Source of the DNA: CAZRCG01 sp964598565
GTDB lineage: Bacteria; Bdellovibrionota; UBA2394
Reading direction: 5' to 3'
Assembly (NCBI GenBank): GCA_964598565.1
Contig: CAZRCG010000001.1
Span: forward strand, 372,001 to 436,000
DNA: 64,000 nucleotides
Below, piece after piece: positions 1 through 8,089 of the stretch (the first letter of the stretch is position 1; each line of letters begins with the position of its first letter). A program made the position numbers and the translations under genes. The notes under the pieces are model-generated. The model did no database searches and was not told the origin of the DNA. It saw only the letters and a list, made by a program, of their open reading frames with translations.

Positions 1-1
1 C

Positions 2-781
2 AACGGCGATGGAACGTTTCAGAGTGTCAGAACCATTCCTGCAGATACTGATTCTTATGGTTTGACAATCGCTGATTTCAATAGTGATGGAGCCCTCGAT
101 ATTGTTACAGCTTCAAATTCTCGAGGAACGCTGAGTCTGTCATTAGGGAATGGGAACGGAACCTTTCAAGCGCGTGTGACATTTGTATCGTCAGGAGGGC
201 CCTTCATGCCCGCTGCCGCAGATTTAAATGGGGATGGCAACATGGATCTCTTAAGCCCCGATTCATCCGACGATACAATCAGTATATTTCTTGGTAATGG
301 AGACGGAACCTTTCAAAGTCGAATCACAGAATCCACTGGGGATGGGCCCCAAACGATAGCTATGGGTGACTTAAACAAAGACGGAGTGATCGACCTCGCC
401 GTGACCGATCGCTCAGGAGGAACGATCAGCGTCTTTCTTGCAGAAACTGCCATTGCCCATGAAGCTCAGTCATATCCTTCCGTCGAAACACAGATTGACG
501 CTGAAAATGCTCTAAGCAGTATCGACCAAGCTCTCGCTCTGCTCTACACGTACCGCGCCGATTTGGGCGCTCTTCAGAATCGAATAGGCTACGCTGAGGC
601 CTCCCTACTCATTACCTACCAGAATATTTCTCAAGCCCATTCAGAAATTATCGAAGCAGATTACTCGGTTGAAATTGCAGAATGGACCCGTTTGCATCTT
701 CTAGAAAAAATAGGTCTTTCTGTATCTGTTCACGCCAATACTCATTGGAATTTAGTGATGAACTTGATGAGAGCTATCTAA
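2..781 (+). CDS. FG-GAP/VCBS-repeat protein with flagellin C-terminal domain (5' end outside window)
   Basis: The reading frame is open to the left edge, so only the last 259 codons are visible. The first ~140 residues hold FG-GAP/VCBS propeller repeats: NGDGTFQ and GNGDGTFQ strands alternate with DFNSDG, DLNGDG and DLNKDG loops, the usual calcium-binding D-x-N-x-D-G type. From about residue 165 the sequence changes to a helical segment with the flagellin C-terminal signature: LGALQNRI, then NISQAHSEI, EADYSVEIAEWTR, and a terminal helix with ANT near the stop. This matches the Flagellin_C D0/D1 region that packs filament subunits. Inference: a filament-associated protein whose variable central region is a beta-propeller, or a flagellin remnant joined to repeats. 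Whether a flagellin N-terminal domain exists lies outside the window. No other flagellar structural gene is present here. Confidence 0.75.
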   Translation, partial: NGDGTFQSVRTIPADTDSYGLTIADFNSDGALDIVTASNSRGTLSLSLGNGNGTFQARVTFVSSGGPFMPAAADLNGDGNMDLLSPDSSDDTISIFLGNGDGTFQSRITESTGDGPQTIAMGDLNKDGVIDLAVTDRSGGTISVFLAETAIAHEAQSYPSVETQIDAENALSSIDQALALLYTYRADLGALQNRIGYAEASLLITYQNISQAHSEIIEADYSVEIAEWTRLHLLEKIGLSVSVHANTHWNLVMNLMRAI

Positions 782-944
782 AAAGAGCCGAAGCGACTAC
801 TTGTCCGGCTTAAAAGCTAAAGTATGAACGAGCTGTTTTTAGTGGCAGGCCTTCCATCATCAACGCTGAGAGTTGCTCGAGACTTTTGACTTCAAAGAAA
901 AAGGTTGTTGCGGATGAGAACGTCGAAAGCGGTCTCTCTCTTCA

Positions 945-1000
945 AAGCGTTTACTTGTATGCCAGCACGGACAATCGCGCTGGCATACAAGTAAACGCTT
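945..1000. repeat. Perfect 22-bp inverted repeat, 12-nt spacer
   Basis: Arms 945-966 and 979-1000 are exact reverse complements, starting AAGCGTTTACTTG and ending in CCAGC before the spacer. No T tract follows on either strand, so it is not a typical intrinsic terminator. It lies about 160 bp past the flagellin-like gene. It could be an RNA hairpin, a protein-binding palindrome or a mobile-element trace. Confidence 0.85.
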
Positions 1001-1224
1001 GCCTCAGGTAACTCGGAATCCCTCGGACATCAGAAGCTTGCTCCGCTTCGGCTAGGAAGGTGTTCTAAGGCTCGGCCACCACTTCATAGAGAACGTTCTT
1101 TTCAGGCGCATGCAGTCAAGACCGAGCCAGAATTCCTTGCTCCTGAGATCTGCTCGCTACCAGAATCTACGAACTGCCGGAGCTCCCCCCCCTGGGCCCC
1201 ATCGTCGTGCAAATGACGATTTTC

Positions 1225-1258
1225 TTGAACCGCCCCTTGAATTCGCTAGATTGAAGGC
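1225..1258 (+). promoter_or_regulatory. Candidate ileS promoter (leaderless spacing)
   Basis: TTGAAC (1225-1230), a 16-bp spacer and TAGATT (1247-1252) resemble a sigma-70 promoter. Only 6 nt separate the -10-like box from the ATG at 1259, so transcription would begin at or next to the start codon. No well-placed Shine-Dalgarno sequence is present. Confidence 0.4.
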
Positions 1259-4200
1259 ATGGACGATTCACAAGGCCTCGCTCAAGAAGCATCCTCAGAA
1301 CCAAGTGCCCCTTCCGTAAGCTTTCCTCGAATGGAGGAGCAGATTCTTTCTCGCTGGAAGGAGCGAGACCTCTTTAAGAAAACGTATCAGCCGCAAAAAC
1401 CCCGCTATAGTTTTTACGATGGTCCCCCGTTTGCGACGGGCCTTCCTCACTATGGCCATTTATTGGCCAGCACCTTGAAAGATATTGTTCCTCGCTACTG
1501 GACCATGAAAGGCTTTCATATTGAGCGTCGCTGGGGTTGGGACTGCCACGGTCTTCCTATCGAGCAAGAAATCGATAAAAAGTTTCACTTTAAATCGACA
1601 GAAGATATCGAAGCCTTTGGCGTCGCTAAGTACAATCAAGAGTGTCGTGATATCGTCACTCGCCATGTCGATGACTGGCGTAAGGTGATCGATCGACTTG
1701 GGCGCTGGGTCGATTTTGACAATGACTATAAGACCATGGACCTAAACTTCATGGAGTCGGTGTGGTGGGTCATCGGAGAACTTTGGAAAAAGGGCCTCAT
1801 CTATCGCGGCTATAAAGTGATGCCATTTTCGACGGCCCTCGGCACGCCACTTTCCAATTTTGAGGCGAGTTCGAACTACCAAGATGTGCAAGATCCCGCT
1901 ATCACGGTAACGTTTCCACTGAAGAAAGATCCTTCTCGAGTTCTTCTTGCTTGGACGACCACCCCATGGACCTTGCCTAGTAATTTAGCTCTCATGGTTC
2001 ACGACGATATCGACTATGTCGACCTTCGCAGTGACAATGGCACCATCTACGTTCTAGCCAAAGATCTCGTCTCGTCGGTTTTCAAAAAGGAAAGTGTTGA
2101 AATTCTAAAAACCTATAAGGGCAAAGACTTAGTGGGCTTGGCTTATGAACCACTCTTTTCTTATTATGCCCATTTGGGCGAACCTCAGTTCACCATTTTA
2201 CCAAGTGCGCATGTCACAGCAGAATCAGGGACCGGCATCGTGCACTCTGCTCCGGCGCATGGAGAAGACGATTATATCGCCTGCCTGAAAGCGGGAATCA
2301 AAGCGACCAGCGCGGTTGATGCGCACGGCCGATTCGTTTCGCCTATCGAAGATTACAAGGGCCTTTACGTTAAGGAGGCCGACAAAATTATTATCGCCGA
2401 CCTAAAAAAGAAAGGTCGACTTTTTAAGCAAGATACCCTGCAACATGCCTACCCTTTTTGTCCACGAACGGATACGCCGTTGATCAATCGCATGGTTGGC
2501 TCTTGGTTCGTAAAGGTAGAGACCATTAAAGAACGCCTCATTGCAAACAATCGTAATCATACTCACTGGGTGCCTGAACACTTACGTGAGGGACGATTTG
2601 GGAGATGGCTCGAAGGCGCTCGCGACTGGGCTATTTCTCGTAATCGTTATTGGGGCAATCCATTACCCATTTTTGAAAGCTTCGAAGACCCAGAAGATAG
2701 TCGCGACTATCTATGCTTCGCTTCAGTCAATGAACTGAGCGCCATCACAGGTCGCCAGTTTACAGATATTCATCGTGAGTTTTTGGATGACATCACGTTC
2801 GAGAAAAATGGCAAACGCTATCGCCGAGTTCCTGAAGTTTTAGACTGCTGGTTCGAAAGTGGCTCTATGCCCTATGCCCAGGTGCATTATCCCTTCGAAA
2901 ACAAAAGCGTCTTTGAAGCAAGTTTTCCAGCAGAGTTTATCGGAGAGGGCCTCGATCAAACGCGGGGTTGGTTCTATACACTGTCGGTCTTGGGGACGAT
3001 TCTTTTTGACAGACCGCCCTTCAAAAATGTCATCGTCAACGGGCTCATTCTTGCTTCCGATGGAAAAAAGATGAGCAAGCGCCTTAAAAATTATCCAGAC
3101 CCGATGGATGTCATGCACAGCCACGGCGCCGATGCTTTACGACTTTATTTAATTAATTCGCCTGTGATTCGAGGCGAAGAGCTTCGTTTTTCTGAAGCGG
3201 GCGTGCGCGATATCGTACGTCGGGTTATTTTGAAGTGGTGGAATGCCTTCACGTTTTACAAAAGTTACGCCGATATCGATGGCTTTAAGCCAGCCTCTGA
3301 CCTTTCGAATCTTCAGACATTATCTGACAATATTTTAGATCAGTGGATTCTCTCTCGTTTACAAACCCTGCTCACCAATATTGAAAAAGAGATGGCCTCC
3401 TACCATTTGTACAATGTGGTACCGGAGCTGCTTCTTTTTATTGAAGAACTCACCAATACGTATATACGACTCAATCGCCATCGATTTTGGAGCGAAGGGG
3501 CCAATGCCGATAAAGACGCTGCCTTCAGTACCTTGCATTTAGTGCTCATTTCACTCTCTAAGGCGATGGCTCCGTTTACGCCGTTTCTATCGGATTACCT
3601 GTATTTGGAGTTAACTCAAAACAAGGCCTTAGAATCTGTTCATTTAGAGCCGTATCCCGTGGCTACTCCTGAGATGGTACGACCCGCTCTCGAGCGAGGG
3701 GTCGCTCTCATGGAAGAAGTCATTGAGTTATCTAGAAATCTGCGTGATCAAATAAAGACCAAAGTGAAAGTGCCTTTAAAAGAATTGGTAATCGCGCATC
3801 GGGATTTAAACCTTCTCAGCGATTTGAAACCGGTAGAGTCTTATTTAAAATCAGAGCTTAATATTCGCCACATCACGTATCGAAACGACGAGACCGCCTT
3901 TGTGACATTACAGGCCAAGCCTAATGGCCCCGTTCTCGGCCCGAAAGCTGGGGCAAAAATGCTGGCCCTTACAAAGCGTATCGCGGCTCTGACCTATGAA
4001 GAGATTAGGCTCTTAGAGAGCGGTCAAACCTTAGAACTAGAGGGCGTTACCATCGACTCAGGCGATATTCGTTTCGTTCGTCTGAATGTGCCTGGGCCCT
4101 ATCCCGTCATATCGAGCCAAAAAGTGATTGTGGCGATTGATCCCTCCATCGACCGCGATCAAGAACTTGAGGGCTTAGCGCGAGAGGTCGTCAATCGCAT

Positions 4201-4432
4201 TCAGAAGCATCGAAAAGATTCTAATTTAAAACTAGATGACCGAATTCGTCTGACCCTCGCTACCAAAGGACCTCATCAGAGTGATCTAGCCGAAGCCATT
4301 CATGCATTTAAATCTTATATTTCAGAACAGACTCTCGCCGCTGAACTACAATTGAGCGGTTTGTTTGATGGCACAAGCTACCCCATTGAAGACAGCGACC
4401 TGATTGTGTCGGTTGAGCCCTTACCTCGCTGA
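1259..4432 (+). CDS. ileS: Isoleucyl-tRNA synthetase, type 2
   Basis: Charges tRNA-Ile with isoleucine in the cytoplasm and edits misactivated valine. The 1057-residue protein is full length for the larger, eukaryote-like IleRS2 class. The class-I HIGH motif is HYGH at residues 64-67 and the KMSKS loop is KMSKR at 604-608, followed by LKNYPDP as in type 2 enzymes. The editing (CP1) domain contains the TWTTTPWTLPSN-type segment, and the long C-terminal region corresponds to the tRNA-binding extension. The ATG at 1259 gives a short polar N-terminal extension before the conserved MEEQILSRW; an internal ATG at 1331 is the alternative. Family knowledge: IleRS2 enzymes tend to resist mupirocin. A hairpin follows the stop. 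Confidence 0.95.
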   Translation: MDDSQGLAQEASSEPSAPSVSFPRMEEQILSRWKERDLFKKTYQPQKPRYSFYDGPPFATGLPHYGHLLASTLKDIVPRYWTMKGFHIERRWGWDCHGLPIEQEIDKKFHFKSTEDIEAFGVAKYNQECRDIVTRHVDDWRKVIDRLGRWVDFDNDYKTMDLNFMESVWWVIGELWKKGLIYRGYKVMPFSTALGTPLSNFEASSNYQDVQDPAITVTFPLKKDPSRVLLAWTTTPWTLPSNLALMVHDDIDYVDLRSDNGTIYVLAKDLVSSVFKKESVEILKTYKGKDLVGLAYEPLFSYYAHLGEPQFTILPSAHVTAESGTGIVHSAPAHGEDDYIACLKAGIKATSAVDAHGRFVSPIEDYKGLYVKEADKIIIADLKKKGRLFKQDTLQHAYPFCPRTDTPLINRMVGSWFVKVETIKERLIANNRNHTHWVPEHLREGRFGRWLEGARDWAISRNRYWGNPLPIFESFEDPEDSRDYLCFASVNELSAITGRQFTDIHREFLDDITFEKNGKRYRRVPEVLDCWFESGSMPYAQVHYPFENKSVFEASFPAEFIGEGLDQTRGWFYTLSVLGTILFDRPPFKNVIVNGLILASDGKKMSKRLKNYPDPMDVMHSHGADALRLYLINSPVIRGEELRFSEAGVRDIVRRVILKWWNAFTFYKSYADIDGFKPASDLSNLQTLSDNILDQWILSRLQTLLTNIEKEMASYHLYNVVPELLLFIEELTNTYIRLNRHRFWSEGANADKDAAFSTLHLVLISLSKAMAPFTPFLSDYLYLELTQNKALESVHLEPYPVATPEMVRPALERGVALMEEVIELSRNLRDQIKTKVKVPLKELVIAHRDLNLLSDLKPVESYLKSELNIRHITYRNDETAFVTLQAKPNGPVLGPKAGAKMLALTKRIAALTYEEIRLLESGQTLELEGVTIDSGDIRFVRLNVPGPYPVISSQKVIVAIDPSIDRDQELEGLAREVVNRIQKHRKDSNLKLDDRIRLTLATKGPHQSDLAEAIHAFKSYISEQTLAAELQLSGLFDGTSYPIEDSDLIVSVEPLPR

Positions 4433-4433
4433 A

Positions 4434-4483
4434 ATCGACCCCTGGGACTCCGAAAGCCTCAGGTGTCGATGATATCACTTTTT
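4434..4483 (+). terminator. Hairpin after ileS
   Basis: ATCGAC-c-CCTG (4434-4444) pairs with CAGG-t-GTCGAT (4460-4470), giving a 10-bp stem with one internal mismatch. A T5 run follows at 4479-4483. The run is short and about 8 nt from the stem, so termination strength is uncertain. Confidence 0.5.
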
Positions 4484-4691
4484 CGCTGATACCCCTCGTG
4501 TGCGTTGAGGGCTTATAGACCGAAACTACAAGCCCAGCGCCCTTAGATAGGTCTAGGCTAGGGATTTGCCCAGATCGGCGTCAACCCATTTCTCTAGGTC
4601 CGGCAAGAAATACCCTCCTTGCTTGGCCCCCTTCGCTACGGAGGATGCCCGCAAAATAGACTTTGGAGCCTCTTTCTGCTGAGGTAAAACA

Positions 4692-6161
4692 ATGCTTAAC
4701 GCTATGAATACGACGACCGCCTCGTGCGATACCACTACCGCGCCGCTCACTGAGCTACAGGCACCGAGCGCTTCCTTATCCACCTTTTCGATTAAGCGCT
4801 ACTGGGAGCAACAGGATTCTCGCTTTCAGAATCACCTCGATTATATGAACCCCCAACTTCCCAAAGTTCTTAAAACTCTGGGCTTTGATCGGCGCTATGT
4901 GCGCGGCGAAGGCGCCTATCTTTGGGACGCTGAGGGCAATCGCTATCTCGATTTTTTATCCGGTTACGGTGTTTTTAATTTAGGCCGCTATCATCCGGTA
5001 ATTGTACAAACGATGAAAGACATGCTCGACATCAAAGATGCCAATCTCGTGCAATTTGACTGTCCTCATCTCTTAGGGGAACTCGCCAAGGCTCTTATAC
5101 AAAGAGTGCCGCATTTGGAGCGAGTCTACTTTACGAGTTCTGGCGCTGAGTCGGTCGAAGGAGCTTTTAAATTTGCACGCGCTCATACCAAACGCGACAA
5201 AGTTCTCACGCTAAAAAAAGGTTTTCATGGTCTTACTCTTGGCGCGTTGTCGGCCAACGGAAATCAAGAGTTCTTAGAAGGCTTCGGCACCTTGTTACCC
5301 GCAACCGCTGTTGCAGCCAACGACCTCGAGTCTCTAGAGCGCGAGCTAAAGACAAAAAACTATGCTGCCTTTATTTTCGAACCAATACAGGGCAAAGGCG
5401 TTTTTATTCATGAACCGGGCTATCTCAAAGCCGCTGAAGCGTTGTGTCGAAAATACGGAACCCTTACCGTCGCCGATGAAATTCAAAGCGGCATGGGACG
5501 CACCGGAACCTTTTGTGCTTTCGAACACGAAGGCATTCAGCCCGATATGGTTCTTCTCTCGAAATCTCTCAGCGGCGGTATCATTCCTACTGGGGCGCTT
5601 TTATCTCGTTCTAGTATTTTTGCGAGTGTCTTTTCACGCATGGACAGATGCGTGGTGCATTCGTCATCGTTCGGAAAAAATTCGTTTTCAGCCGCGATGG
5701 GACTTGCGACTCTTTGGGTTCTCGATAACGAGAATATTTTAGAGAAAGCTCGTCTACTGGGGGACCATCTTCGGTCAGGCTTAGAAGCGATGAAGAGTGA
5801 ATTCGAGATGCTGGGCGAGATTCGAGGGCGAGGAGGCATGATTGGCATTGAGTTTCGACCACCCAAATCACTCCAACTTAAGATGGGCTGGTCACTTCTT
5901 CACTCACTGAGTAAAGATCTTTTCCCTCAGTTAATTACCGTGCCTCTCATGCGCGACCATCGCATTCTCACCCAGACGTCTGGGCATCACCAAGATATCG
6001 TAAAGCTTTTGCCTCCGCTGATCTCCAGTGAGGAAGACTGCGAGTATTTTCTATCTAGCTTTCGAACGGTCTTAAAGTCGGCTCATCAATTTCCGGGGGG
6101 CATTTGGGATTTAGGAAAATCATTGGCAAAGACAGCCTTGAAAGATTCGACCGCCCGTTAG
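4692..6161 (+). CDS. Class-III PLP-dependent aminotransferase
   Basis: Fold-type I pyridoxal-phosphate enzyme of the ornithine/acetylornithine/putrescine aminotransferase family, 489 residues. Visible motifs are SSGAESVEGAFKFAR (cofactor phosphate binding), GFHGLTLGALS, ADEIQSGMGRTG with the PLP-ring Asp, and LLSKSLSGG with the Schiff-base lysine near residue 291. There is a ~35-residue N-terminal extension rich in Thr/Ser/Ala and a long C-terminal tail. GAGG at 4681-4684, 7 nt before the ATG, supports the start. The amino donor cannot be read from sequence; ornithine, putrescine or a specialised lipid pathway are possible. The stop codon is one base from the Fur-family gene, so the two are probably cotranscribed. 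Confidence 0.85.
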   Translation: MLNAMNTTTASCDTTTAPLTELQAPSASLSTFSIKRYWEQQDSRFQNHLDYMNPQLPKVLKTLGFDRRYVRGEGAYLWDAEGNRYLDFLSGYGVFNLGRYHPVIVQTMKDMLDIKDANLVQFDCPHLLGELAKALIQRVPHLERVYFTSSGAESVEGAFKFARAHTKRDKVLTLKKGFHGLTLGALSANGNQEFLEGFGTLLPATAVAANDLESLERELKTKNYAAFIFEPIQGKGVFIHEPGYLKAAEALCRKYGTLTVADEIQSGMGRTGTFCAFEHEGIQPDMVLLSKSLSGGIIPTGALLSRSSIFASVFSRMDRCVVHSSSFGKNSFSAAMGLATLWVLDNENILEKARLLGDHLRSGLEAMKSEFEMLGEIRGRGGMIGIEFRPPKSLQLKMGWSLLHSLSKDLFPQLITVPLMRDHRILTQTSGHHQDIVKLLPPLISSEEDCEYFLSSFRTVLKSAHQFPGGIWDLGKSLAKTALKDSTAR

Positions 6162-6162
6162 C

Positions 6163-6696
6163 ATGAACGCTAGAATTTCGACTGTGAAACGGCCTAAGTC
6201 TCTTTCGATTTCAGAATCAGCGCTCGCAAAGCTACGAGATAAAGGCTTTCGAATAACGGGGGTTCGAAAGCGTCTTGTGTCTTTTATAATGCATTTAGAA
6301 GGGCATTGGACGATTCAAGATCTTGCTCACCGACTCGAGAAAGAGGGGGTCCTTTCAATCGGACAAGCGTCTCTATATCGAACGGTAAAACTTCTAGAGG
6401 CCCATCGCTTAATTACAGAGACCCGTTTAGGGGCTGACTCAGCGCGCTATGAAGTCAATAGTCACAAGCATCACGACCACTTAACCTGCCTTGATTGCGG
6501 TCTTTTAGTGGAGTTTGAGAACTCAAAAATCGAGGCCCTCCAGTCTAAGGTGGCGTCCTCCTTAGGTTTTGTCCTCACGGACCACCGCATGGAGCTCTTT
6601 GGACGATGCCAAAAACCTCGCTGTGAACGAAAGGTGACAGCCCGTCAAAGGTCTGGCGCCGCAGCGCGCAATGCGCTACGCGGTATAAGACATTAA
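6163..6696 (+). CDS. Fur-family metalloregulator
   Basis: DNA-binding metal- or peroxide-sensing repressor, 177 residues. The N-terminal winged helix (residues ~15-95) includes LRDKGFRITGVRKR and QASLYRTVKLLEAHRLI, the recognition-helix region of Fur/PerR/Zur. The metal-binding hinge is present as HKHHDHLTCLDCG near residues 102-115. The C-terminal cysteine pair is spaced CQKPRC, a variant of the usual CxxC. A basic tail (KVTARQRSG...) follows. The gene starts one base after the aminotransferase stop, which suggests translational coupling. Whether iron, zinc, manganese or peroxide is sensed cannot be decided; no Fur box was identified by eye. Confidence 0.85.
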   Translation: MNARISTVKRPKSLSISESALAKLRDKGFRITGVRKRLVSFIMHLEGHWTIQDLAHRLEKEGVLSIGQASLYRTVKLLEAHRLITETRLGADSARYEVNSHKHHDHLTCLDCGLLVEFENSKIEALQSKVASSLGFVLTDHRMELFGRCQKPRCERKVTARQRSGAAARNALRGIRH

Positions 6697-6800
6697 ATTC
6701 AATCATTTCATGGGCTTATATTTCAAATATCTGATGGCACGAATCATGAAGGAATGATGGACTAGAGAGCATAAGGCTCTTAGAAGAGGGAGCAAGACCT

Positions 6801-7235
6801 ATGAAATCAACACAAAACCACTCGGCCCATCGGGCGCGAATTTCAACTATTACTTCTATGACACAAAACCTTATACCTACATTCAACCTTCAGACGCATC
6901 ATGATCGCGTCGAGGTTCCAACATCGTTTGATCTACGAGACTTGAGTAAGAAGCACTCGGTATTTCCACTCAAGGTCATTACCGTTCAAAGCCGACAGCG
7001 ACTTCTTTTGGCGATGCGAAATCCCCATGACTTAGAAGTCATTCACGAAGTTGAATTTCGAAGTGGTATCCCGGTTATTGCCGTACAAGCAACAGAAACC
7101 GATATTCAATGGCTTGCTCAGGTACATTACTATGGTCGAAAGCTTACACCCCCGGTGACCTTTTTCGATCAAGATTTGTACTACGAAGATGTCTTTGAAC
7201 AGCTCACCGCCATTCACGATATGACGGCGAAATAA
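6801..7235 (+). CDS. Stand-alone GspE/PilB N-terminal (MshEN-like) domain protein
   Basis: A 144-residue protein with no ATPase domain. Residues ~48-125 follow the second half of the T2SS/T4P ATPase N-terminal domain: KKHSVFPLKV, LLLAMRNPHDLEVIHEVEF, GIPVIAVQATETDIQWLAQVHYYG. The first ~40 residues are polar and low in conservation, and the RLGxxL motif used by c-di-GMP-binding MshEN domains is not seen. GAGGGAG at 6786-6792 precedes the ATG by 8 nt and supports the start. Possible roles (inference): an adaptor for type II secretion or pilus ATPases, or a remnant of one. It is transcribed alone and convergent to phoU. Confidence 0.6.
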   Translation: MKSTQNHSAHRARISTITSMTQNLIPTFNLQTHHDRVEVPTSFDLRDLSKKHSVFPLKVITVQSRQRLLLAMRNPHDLEVIHEVEFRSGIPVIAVQATETDIQWLAQVHYYGRKLTPPVTFFDQDLYYEDVFEQLTAIHDMTAK

Positions 7236-7271
7236 AACCCCTCAGTCACGTTCACGGCAACGGACTGGGGC
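7231..7271 (-). terminator. Intrinsic terminator of the pst-phoU operon
   Basis: Read on the minus strand, CCCCAGTC (7271-7264) pairs with GACTGaGGGG (7248-7239) with one bulge. TTTTATTT (7238-7231) follows at once. The stem begins inside the last codons of phoU. Confidence 0.6.
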
Positions 7272-7953
7272 GGCCCGAGTGGCGAATATCGAGACCCTTC
7301 ACTGTAAATATGACTTGTTCGACGATATTCATGGCGTGGTCGCACAGACGCTCCAGATGCTTTCCAATAAACATCCATTTGAGTTCTGTTTCTAGTACTT
7401 CTGGGTTGCTGCGGATTCTGGCCAGAGATTCATGCCACAGCTTCTTAAAGCTTTGGTCTACCTGACGATCCTCTTCTAAAGTATTCGATGCTATCTCTGT
7501 CGATTGTCGAACGAAGGCATCGAGCGCATGAGAAAGAATATGCACCGCCGAGTCAATCATCGCTATAAGTATCGGATCAGCGACAGGCACTTGCAAAACT
7601 TTTCGTGCCTCCAACAAGGCGCATAGCTCGATATATCGCTCACCAATATTGACAGTAAGGTCTCCCATTCGCTCTAAATCGGTACAAATTTTGGTCGCCG
7701 CAAATACGAATCTTAAATCATGGGCCGCAGGCTGCCGAGTCGCAATAATTTGCATCGCCATTTCGTCAATCTTCTTTTCCATCTGATCAATTTCACTGTC
7801 TCGTTTAACGGTCTTTTGAGCTAGCTCAAGTTGGCCATCTAAAATGCTCGACCGAAGATCTTTCAGCATGATCTCTAAAACACCCCCCATCAATAAAAGG
7901 GTGTCACGCAATTTCTCAAGCTCTCGATCATATTGACTAGAAATATGGTTCAC
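7252..7953 (-). CDS. phoU: Phosphate signalling regulator PhoU
   Basis: Two-repeat helical-bundle protein of 233 residues. It links the PstSCAB transporter to the PhoR kinase and holds the Pho response off when phosphate is plentiful. The PhoU repeats are visible as two helical sets: DREIDQMEKKIDEMA-type at residues ~50-65, with ATKICTDLERMGD following, and the second set at ~120-225 ending in GKHLERLCDHAMNIVEQV. The E/D-x-x-D metal-cluster positions are kept in both halves. The start is GTG at 7953; no strong Shine-Dalgarno sequence is seen. It is the last gene of phoBR-pstSCAB-phoU. Confidence 0.93.
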   Translation of the reverse strand: MNHISSQYDRELEKLRDTLLLMGGVLEIMLKDLRSSILDGQLELAQKTVKRDSEIDQMEKKIDEMAMQIIATRQPAAHDLRFVFAATKICTDLERMGDLTVNIGERYIELCALLEARKVLQVPVADPILIAMIDSAVHILSHALDAFVRQSTEIASNTLEEDRQVDQSFKKLWHESLARIRSNPEVLETELKWMFIGKHLERLCDHAMNIVEQVIFTVKGLDIRHSGRPSPLP

Positions 7954-8089
7954 GCTGTTAACTCAAGCATCCCTCAAAGCTCCCTGCAAGAAAAGCTTAG
8001 CGCTCGAGCCCAAGAGTCGATAAATGCGCCTCGGTGAGCGCCTTGCCAAGCTTCCATGAAATATTCAGGATCACCCATTCGACAGACTC

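Larger units (their letters stand above)
782..1258. other. 477-bp intergenic region with strong inverted repeat
   Basis: No convincing gene was seen. The region holds a 22-bp perfect inverted repeat (945-966 with 979-1000), a looser pair GGCTCGG/CCGAGCC (1069-1075 and 1122-1128) enclosing the palindrome AGAACGTTCT (1090-1099), a C8 run (1185-1192), and the ileS promoter at its right end. Confidence 0.6.

Noticed and set aside
1185..1192. C8 run upstream of ileS as a phase-variation tract
   Set aside because: It is only 8 bases, lies outside the likely promoter, and ileS is essential.
4553..4783. Minus-strand reading frame overlapping the aminotransferase start, with a natural-looking C-terminal part
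   Set aside because: It runs through the ribosome-binding site and first codons of the well-supported aminotransferase gene and matches no family I know; at best a remnant.
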